DNA from: Pyrenula massariospora
Taxonomy: Eukaryota > Ascomycota > Eurotiomycetes > Pyrenulales > Pyrenulaceae
Length of the DNA stretch: 64,000 bases
Direction: 5' to 3'
Assembly: GCA_021030905.1 (NCBI GenBank)
Contig: JAGFMI010000011.1
Location: 620,001-684,000 of the forward strand
The position numbers and the translations under genes are program-made. Shown here piece by piece: positions 57,101 through 64,000 of the stretch (positions are counted from its first letter, which is position 1; each line of letters begins with the position of its first letter). Under the pieces are notes generated by a model. The model was given only the letters and a program-made list of their open reading frames with translations, had not been told where the DNA came from and made no database searches.

Positions 57101-60100
57101 TGCAACGTTCATCCCTCCATGCGTGGCACAGCTTAGAAAACTGCTCGACCTGCGCATTATTGAGTTGCGTTCGTCTGTTGAATGGAGCTGACACAATCTT
57201 ATGCCCAACTAAGCCACTAAGTCTCTGTGTAAGTACGCGCTCCTGTTGCGTCGAGAGGGCTTTCGGAACTACTATTCTGACGACTAGATTGCCGTCCGCT
57301 ATAGCGGTTGCGACCATGGGCAGTATGACGGAGGACTTGCCCTCGCCCATGTTCAGCTGTACGACACTGTTGTGAGCATTCGGAGGCATCATCATTCGAT
57401 TTGCAACATCAATTTGGACTGGGCGAATGAGAAAATCCCCTTCAATTTCCAATAGCATCCAGCGCGGGTGATCCTCCGCTGACCATCCCTCATGTCCATG
57501 TGTTACTAATTCTCGGTGGTAGGCGGCTTTCATGTCCGAGCCCGCATAACGTAGGAGTCTTGAGGCTCGCTGGCGTAGCGTTATAGCCATGCCTAGACTG
57601 ATTATTTTGCTCTTCCATTGTGTGTTTATCTCTACTTCCTTGGACAAAAGAGAGAGTAATGCATACTCGTCAACAAGTGGCCAACATCCTGCCAAATGCA
57701 TGATTATTTCTGAGTCTCTGCGTGGGCGCAGTGAATCTGATATCGATGCCATGATGCGTCTGACATGTTCTTCTGCTTCTGTGAGATGGGATTCCAGCAC
57801 AGAGAGTGGAGCATAACGCGTAAAGGCTTTTGGCTCAGTAGAGCTCTTGAGAGCCTGCACACTTGCGCACAGATCTTCAGCGTAAGATTTGCGAGTGGGA
57901 TCTAGCGATTTTTTGAGGTTGTTGACAATAAGCTCAAGCTCATGGCAGCGTGAGTTGCACGGCGTGTGTTCTACATCCCCAATTGGTAAAGGCTCTTTCC
58001 CGACGGGCGCAAAATGTTCTTGAGCCTGCGAGAGATATTTGAAAATACAAAAAATGGCACTGACTGACTTTTCCAGATGTGAAAGCCCTGGCTTGAGACC
58101 GAAATCTGGGAGACTGGGAACAATATAAAGATTTTCATCTCTAGAAGCGAATGATGTTTTCACACTCATGCACGCCTCGAAAAGCTTCGAATTCCTGTTC
58201 CACGCCTTGAAAAGAGTGTTGAGAGTTGATGGCATGTATGCTAAATCCACGAGCTTTCCATCAACACCCGAAAGAGTTGGTGGTTTCACACAAGGCCATG
58301 CTTGCATAACCAACGTTATGACTTTTTGTATTTCTCGCTCGGTCTTCCACTCATGATCTTTCCTACCGTCGTAATAAGCAAAGCGAGATTCTCCTCTTAC
58401 TTTATGTCTGAAAGGTATAGCTGCCTGTGAGAGAGAGCTCGAGAGTAAATCTTGCGTCGGCCGATGGCCATCCGACAGATCGTACCTCTCTGGTGGTACA
58501 TATGACAGCCCTTCAATATCTGGGCGAAAATAGAATTCTAAAAGAGTTCGTATGGGAGGCAACAGGTCAAGATTGCCAAAAGCCAATGTGCTGAAGTGGA
58601 AAATGAGCTTCCATTTGTCTTGTTCTCCCCTGCTTCGACGACACAGGTCGTACAGGCTACCATAGTGTTCTGGAATATCCAGAAAGATCAACTCGTTGAA
58701 GGCAAATGATTGACGAGCTGTGTGAAAGGACACTTGGCACCATCGGTAAAGTCGACCATAAAGATCTAGTTCGATCTTATTACCATGACCGCCGTTCTTG
58801 AGAAGTGTAGCGACTTCATAAGCATTTTGCTGAGCATCTTTCTCCGTATCTTCCGACCCTGGTCGATCTCTAGAATCGTAAATTTTTGAGGGCAAGGCTG
58901 CAATGGAGCCTACAGAGGGCCATGAGTATGCAAAACAGTTCGTCGTGACACACCGTCGGATCACGGAATGGTAATTAGGCGGGACAAGGATCGAAAATTT
59001 ATCAACATGATTGAAAACCCTGAAGCTGTCGTTATGCTCTACGATAGCTTCTACAAGGGGCAAAAAGTCGTAATGTTGGGCAATTGAAGACATGTCAGGC
59101 CTCCACTGCGTCTTGCGCATTTGTTTCTTATGCTGCGGATAGAACTCACTCCACGGTGACATCTGAGCAACCTGATTCAGTAATCTCTTTGCATCTTGTG
59201 AGAGTGGAGCGCTGGTGAAAAGCGCCGTGTCCTGGAGGCAACTGAGGGCGACCTCAGTTCCTGTTCGACGGGTCAGCGGGTCAGGAAGGACGTGCGAGGT
59301 CATTCCATGGAGCAAAATCTGATACAGACGACTCTCGATATTCGATGGGCGTTTAAGGCGACCCAAGATTTGGTCGACCTCAAAATTAACGTACTGTATG
59401 TGAGCGCTAGCTGGCAAGTCGACCGTCACTTGCACATGATGACCATCTCGACGGCATTTGATCGAACCACGCGGAACAAGAACAGAGCGGAGACGATCCA
59501 CAGAGGAGGAGTTTGCGTCTCGAAGGACCAGCTTACTCTTCAAGCCGATAAATGTTCCGAATGACTGATCGGGATCAATGACTGCATTTAGCTCACGGCA
59601 CTGTAGCTGACCGTCGGGTCGAACGAAAAATCGTAGCCGAAAACGAGGAAGTTCAATCTCAGTGAAGCTCTGTTTCGAGGTAAAGATATGGATGTATTTT
59701 GCCTCCTCAAAGCAATTGAAAACTCGGTATATTCGTCCGGCCATTGCGCTATTTGGCTCTACCAAATATCGGCCTTTACATTCTCCAAAAGCGCTGCTAA
59801 GCCCAGATCTTAGGGAGATCTGCCATTGATCCTGATCAGATTTCCAGGGTGATGTTCTCGGGAGGAGTTCAAGCTGATGTGAGTCAAGATTCAACCAGTG
59901 AATAAAGTCAGAGCAAAATGTTTCCGGAAGATCATTGGCAAAATGTATCCGCTCTATGAGCTCAAACCGTCTGCCGTTGCAGGTCTTTCGTACTACGACT
60001 CGGTCGCCTGAGTAGCCAAAATGAACGAAACAGCCGTGAATGTCGTGGGTGGCTTTGTACACCATACCATCCATATCAGAAGGAACAACTTCAAGCATTC

Positions 60101-63100
60101 GAGCGCCGAACATTTCTTGGTAGAGAGCATTGGAGGTTATTGCTGTTGGCAGTCCTCCGATCGGCTTTCCATCTACAAGCAACGTGCCAACGATAAGGTT
60201 GTAATGGATTTTTTGAAGCTTTCGATTTGGATTGCTGCGAGCTCTAATAGTAACCCATGGGTTATTGCGGGAAGGGAATGCGTCGAGAGAAAAACGACAA
60301 TCCTCGGTGTAAAACTCCCGTATTCCTTCGATAATGCCACTAACAGTGATGGCTTCCTGCGAAGGATCTTGTAGGAGAGAGAAAGAGCGAAAAGCAAGCG
60401 CTTGAGAGTCAAGATCTCGCATATTCATTCGCTTAGAGCCAGAATCCGGTGCATTGTCTTTAATGATGATCGCACACTTTATGAACAATGCGACTGTGGA
60501 AACATCCGGGAACGTATGCGCTGGATAATTGTCCTTGAAGGCGCTGAACGTCGCACGACAAATATAACAAGCATGCACAAGCCGACTTCGTCCTTCAGCG
60601 ATCTCACTTGTATCTGATAGTTTACGAACACGGTGAAGAAGAGCTGTTATCCAAATGCTCAATGTTCGGCGCACTGTTAAGATTAGCTCCAATGCCTGCT
60701 TCGTAGAGTTCTCTCCGGAGTCTAGGGCAGCGACGTTTGAAATTAGTGTCACAATCGTATCCATAGTATATGTCTCCGTCCAATTTGTCTTGATTGAATT
60801 ATGTTTCTTCTCAATTGCGGTGAGAATGATGTCACATGCATCAGATTTCGCCAAATGAGTATGCTTTGCTCGTATCCACTTTCTCTGTGCTGAGCACCCA
60901 CCCTCATCGTAAGACCAAGCCTCACCGGCTTCCCATATCGCCTGTCGAACGAGGATGCCGACGGCCTCACGATTCCATCTTAAGTCGGTGCCGCAAAGTT
61001 CGCGGAAAATGTTTAACCATTCTGTGCGCTTGCCAGCACGCAGAAATCCGAAAGCCTTGAATTCTTTCACGTTAATCTCTCGGGGACATTCGTCTTGTCG
61101 GGCGATGACTTCGTTCTCATTATGAGAATTAGACTTGAGTGTCCACTGTAATTCTAAATATAGTCGCTCAGTTATCTTCAAGGTGCAGTTGTCTTTCACG
61201 CTTGGATTGAGCACACCTACTGTCCAGATACCTTTATCACTGTCGTATAATTGGTAATTTAAGGCATTTGGTGAGCACACCTTCTCAAAGTCGCAGGGAA
61301 ATGATTCCGGGCGACGACCGTAATGAGACTTCATGTAGGTTTTTTTGTCTGAAGCCAAGACTAAATGCGAATTCTCAACTTCTCTTCTGTAGCAATCTAG
61401 TGCCTTGTAATTGGTCAGGGTCTCTTCTACTTTCGGATGTCTCGCCCTGCCTGGAATGCAGGAAGTTTGATGAACCAAAATCGTCCAGGTCAATTCGCGC
61501 CAGATACGAAAAGTAGGCGGACAACAAAGCTCAAAGACCGTAGTCTTTGCAATGTCACCTCGCGCTGGGAGAGGCATTTCGTATCTCTCTATAGTGATAG
61601 CGTTTGCCTGATTCCGGAGCTTGCAGTGCCGGCACGTCTCATTGTGGCGAGCAATATTTGCCTTTCGTAGTTCCACATCACATTCATGCTGCTCCGACTC
61701 TTCCACCAGTGCCGCCCAGTGAGCGGACTTTTGTTCCCACTCTTGTTTGAGAGCATTTGTTCGATCGGCCACATCGCGGTCAATCTGCCGCTTCACAGCC
61801 CGAAGGTCCTCGCTTCCGTCGAAGTACCGTACAGCGAATGACTCCTCAGATATGTGAGCAAAGACAGATGGCAAAGCCTTTGAACTCTTTCTGTGACGGT
61901 TTTTTAGATAACCCTCTAGATCGGCAAGGCGTGTGAAGTGTTGCTTCTCGGATAAAAGGAGTGGCTCTAGCATTTTTTCTGGTATCTCCGGGCTGTACTC
62001 TTCGAGCAATGGAGAAATTTCTATAGCCATCTGATCCAAGATACGCCATAGATCGAAAATTGTGAGATACATGTGCGATAAGTGCTTGGCACTCGCGTTG
62101 TAGCAAGCTATGGCCTGCTGACGGTATTCTAGGATGATTTTGCTCAAGGTCCGACAATTTTCCTCGCAGGCTAATGCATTCAATGCCCACTCTTGCAAAT
62201 GTTTCTGAACCCAAGTTTCAAAACAGAAAAGGCGCATATGCAATTCGTCACGCTTACTCTTGAAGATTTCAGGGCTGGGAAGTTGTGTCCGATTTAGGTC
62301 CAGGAAGTTCAATGTAGAAAGGTCGACTTGATCTGATGCAGCCGCCTTTTCTGACCGCCCGCTCAGAGCAAGGCGAATCTGACCAATGCTGCGACGTAGT
62401 AGCAACTCTATGTCGACTTTACTGAGTTGCGATACTGGGCTCACACGAACAGCAAATGAGTTTTGAAGTTCGAGAAATCGCTGATTCAATATAGCTGTCG
62501 ATCCCGACACGGCTGCTTTAACAAGATTTACCACAGCTGGGTTAAGCGAGTCGCCAAGCTTGCCAACTCTTCGAGCAATCTTGGCATTAATGAGATACAG
62601 CTGTTCGGAACCTCTTGTAGATGGGGCAGGTGTAGAGAAAAGTCGCGTAAGGAGTCGGCACATAAAATTTTTGTACAGGATGCGGCCTCGCTCAGAACCT
62701 TCGCTTCGTGACAGAGACAAGGCAATAGCCACGCGACTGATCAGCCACAGCGGGGATCTTCTCCAAGGGAGATCGGCCGAATTCCAGCAAACTTCATCTC
62801 TTACATTCTTTTCGATAGTTGTGCTTTGGTGTGGTGTTCCGTAAGCTCCTATGATTGCCATGAGAAGACGGGTCACTACGTATGGATTGGTAGTATCACG
62901 ATCCTCATCATGTAGCAGTCCTGCCTTGGTGCTTTGAGGCTGCATTCCAGGGAACTTTGTAGCGTCTGATGCATTCAAAAAGGCGGAGAACTGCTTTTGG
63001 AAGTGCGGATTTAAAAAATCCTCTGTTGCGACCAGCATAGCTTGTGCCGGAAAAGTTCGCACAAGGCGCGCTGAGGTCATGACATCTTCATTTCTCGCAG

Positions 63101-63523
63101 AAGCTTCGAAACACTCGACGAGGAAGCCAGATTGTGTACGCGTGATGAGTAGAGCACAATTCTGGCGTCGGACAGGCAGGATTACAATGTCTGTTTCAAT
63201 TCAGTATAGGGCTAGAAGAAAAGAGAAATTAGCGAGATACCTTCATGCGACATAATTACGAAAAGTTCGCGCACGTCCAGCCCGGCATAAGGTTGATTCG
63301 AGCCTCTGCTTTTCCATTTCCGAAGCCATTGGAATGTTTTGATGAGCCTAGACCAAGAAGAACGCGCCATAGGAAGGGAGGCAGCCTCGCCACAAGCGGA
63401 CAGGAGAAAGTCCACAAGGGTAGTCTCATGGTGATTGCGGTTTAGGTCTTCGCCTTGTGGCAGTCTTGGTGGTAATACGAGGTTATGGTAGATGAAGTCG
63501 AATTCGTCCTGAGACATCTCCAT
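54150..63523 (-). CDS. Giant DUF6606/DUF3638/DUF3645 protein with SecA/SF2-like motifs
   Basis: Exons 63523-63241, 63190-55523 and 55474-54150 give 3091 residues; both introns (50 and 48 bases) keep frame. The N terminus (DEFDFIYHNLVLPPRLP) is the DUF6606 start. A Cys pair lies in NETCRHCKLR near 590. The DUF3638 region holds VQLNMGEGKSSVILPM near residue 2040 (Walker A-like), then RIVVPKALSTQQERVL, and FFDECDELLSP near 2170 (Walker B-like). DUF3645 follows with VFLDEAHTRGIDLELP near 2618, and RIVQACMRMRKLGQGQS across the last intron. Databases often label the family ubiquitinyl hydrolase; no Cys-His protease motif is evident to me. Motif order looks like a SecA/SF2 ATPase. Biological role is not established. 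Confidence 0.9.
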
Positions 63524-64000
63524 GATTAAGCTTCGGTATTACTGCCGAGAGATAGATTAGGATGCAGATGAAGTCTTTGGTGAGAGGGTGGAGGCGGAGT
63601 CGAGGTTAGATCCGAGAATTTCCAAAAGCCACGATCGTGTTGGCCGCGCAAAGGAATGAGCACATTCAAGAGAATCGAGAACCCAAACTAATCAAGTTTT
63701 GATTATGAGGCAGTCATAAAGGTCTAGTCAGAAAATCTAGAGTCCTGTGGATTTTGTAGGTTAGTTCGTAAAGGAAACCAAAGGAGGTCAGGGCAATGCG
63801 GAAGGGCTAGGTTCCTGTAGACCTGAAGGCAGAGTGAAGGTAGAGCGATTCCCTACTGCCATAAACGTCATATCAATGCAGATTTCTTTACGACTTCAGG
63901 TGTTAGGTTACGCAGATAAAAGTGAAAGTATGTAAGGCACGTGCTGAGCGTCAGCACCTTTACCCTGGGGAAAAAGGAGAGGTTATTATCGATCCACGAA
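63524..64000. promoter_or_regulatory. Upstream region of the giant gene
   Basis: 477 bases before the ATG of the DUF3638 gene to the window edge. No specific site recognised. Confidence 0.4.

Overview
The window is nuclear DNA from a filamentous ascomycete (Pezizomycotina). The class Leotiomycetes is a guess from gene content. The genes are split by very short GT-AG introns (mostly 45-90 bases) with CTNAC/CTGAT-like branch sites. Gene content is typical of moulds: a highly reducing polyketide synthase (HR-PKS), a DHA2-type MFS transporter, a fungal rhodopsin-like 7TM protein, an eisosome NCE102/MARVEL protein, DUF3431 and DUF3638 proteins. I found no convincing tRNA, rRNA, CRISPR array or intact transposon.

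Layout. (1) Bases 1-14000 look like the edge of a secondary-metabolite cluster: an HR-PKS on the minus strand whose 3' end lies outside the window, a divergently transcribed LIP-type alpha/beta hydrolase, a 14-TM-type MFS exporter, a very tentative small secreted protein, and a 7TM rhodopsin-like protein with a possible CFEM remnant upstream. (2) Bases 14700-19000 are compact housekeeping genes: Som1-like mitochondrial peptidase subunit, TAF8, cytochrome c oxidase subunit VIIa (COX9) and NCE102. (3) Bases 21500-39500 hold fungal-specific genes: a three-TM protein with a large ectodomain, a BTB protein, a DUF3431 protein, a RING protein, a HAD/Swiss-Army-Knife protein with an RGG tail, a small one-TM protein, a secreted HExxH metallopeptidase-like protein and an F-box/LRR-like protein. 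(4) Bases 40200-50000 are again largely housekeeping: CFD1, a small secreted protein, a disordered protein, COG2, mitochondrial ribosomal protein L1 and cytosolic glutamyl-tRNA synthetase. (5) Bases 51900-63520 hold a small unknown gene and a 3091-residue DUF3638-family protein with SecA/SF2-like ATPase motifs.

How genes may work together. The PKS, hydrolase and MFS exporter are plausible partners (chain building, release or editing, export). The PKS enoyl-reductase domain has a damaged-looking cofactor loop, so the product may keep double bonds or need a trans-acting reductase. The other genes are neighbours without obvious shared function.

A previously unlisted structure is a family of short imperfect palindromes (about 85-105 bases, three copies at 20596, 37338 and 37497) that align to one another over their full length. 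The most unusual protein is the giant DUF3638 product, whose motif order resembles a SecA-type translocase motor more than the ubiquitin hydrolase label it usually carries. Splice sites were placed by eye, checking frame and protein continuity; none is supported by transcripts.
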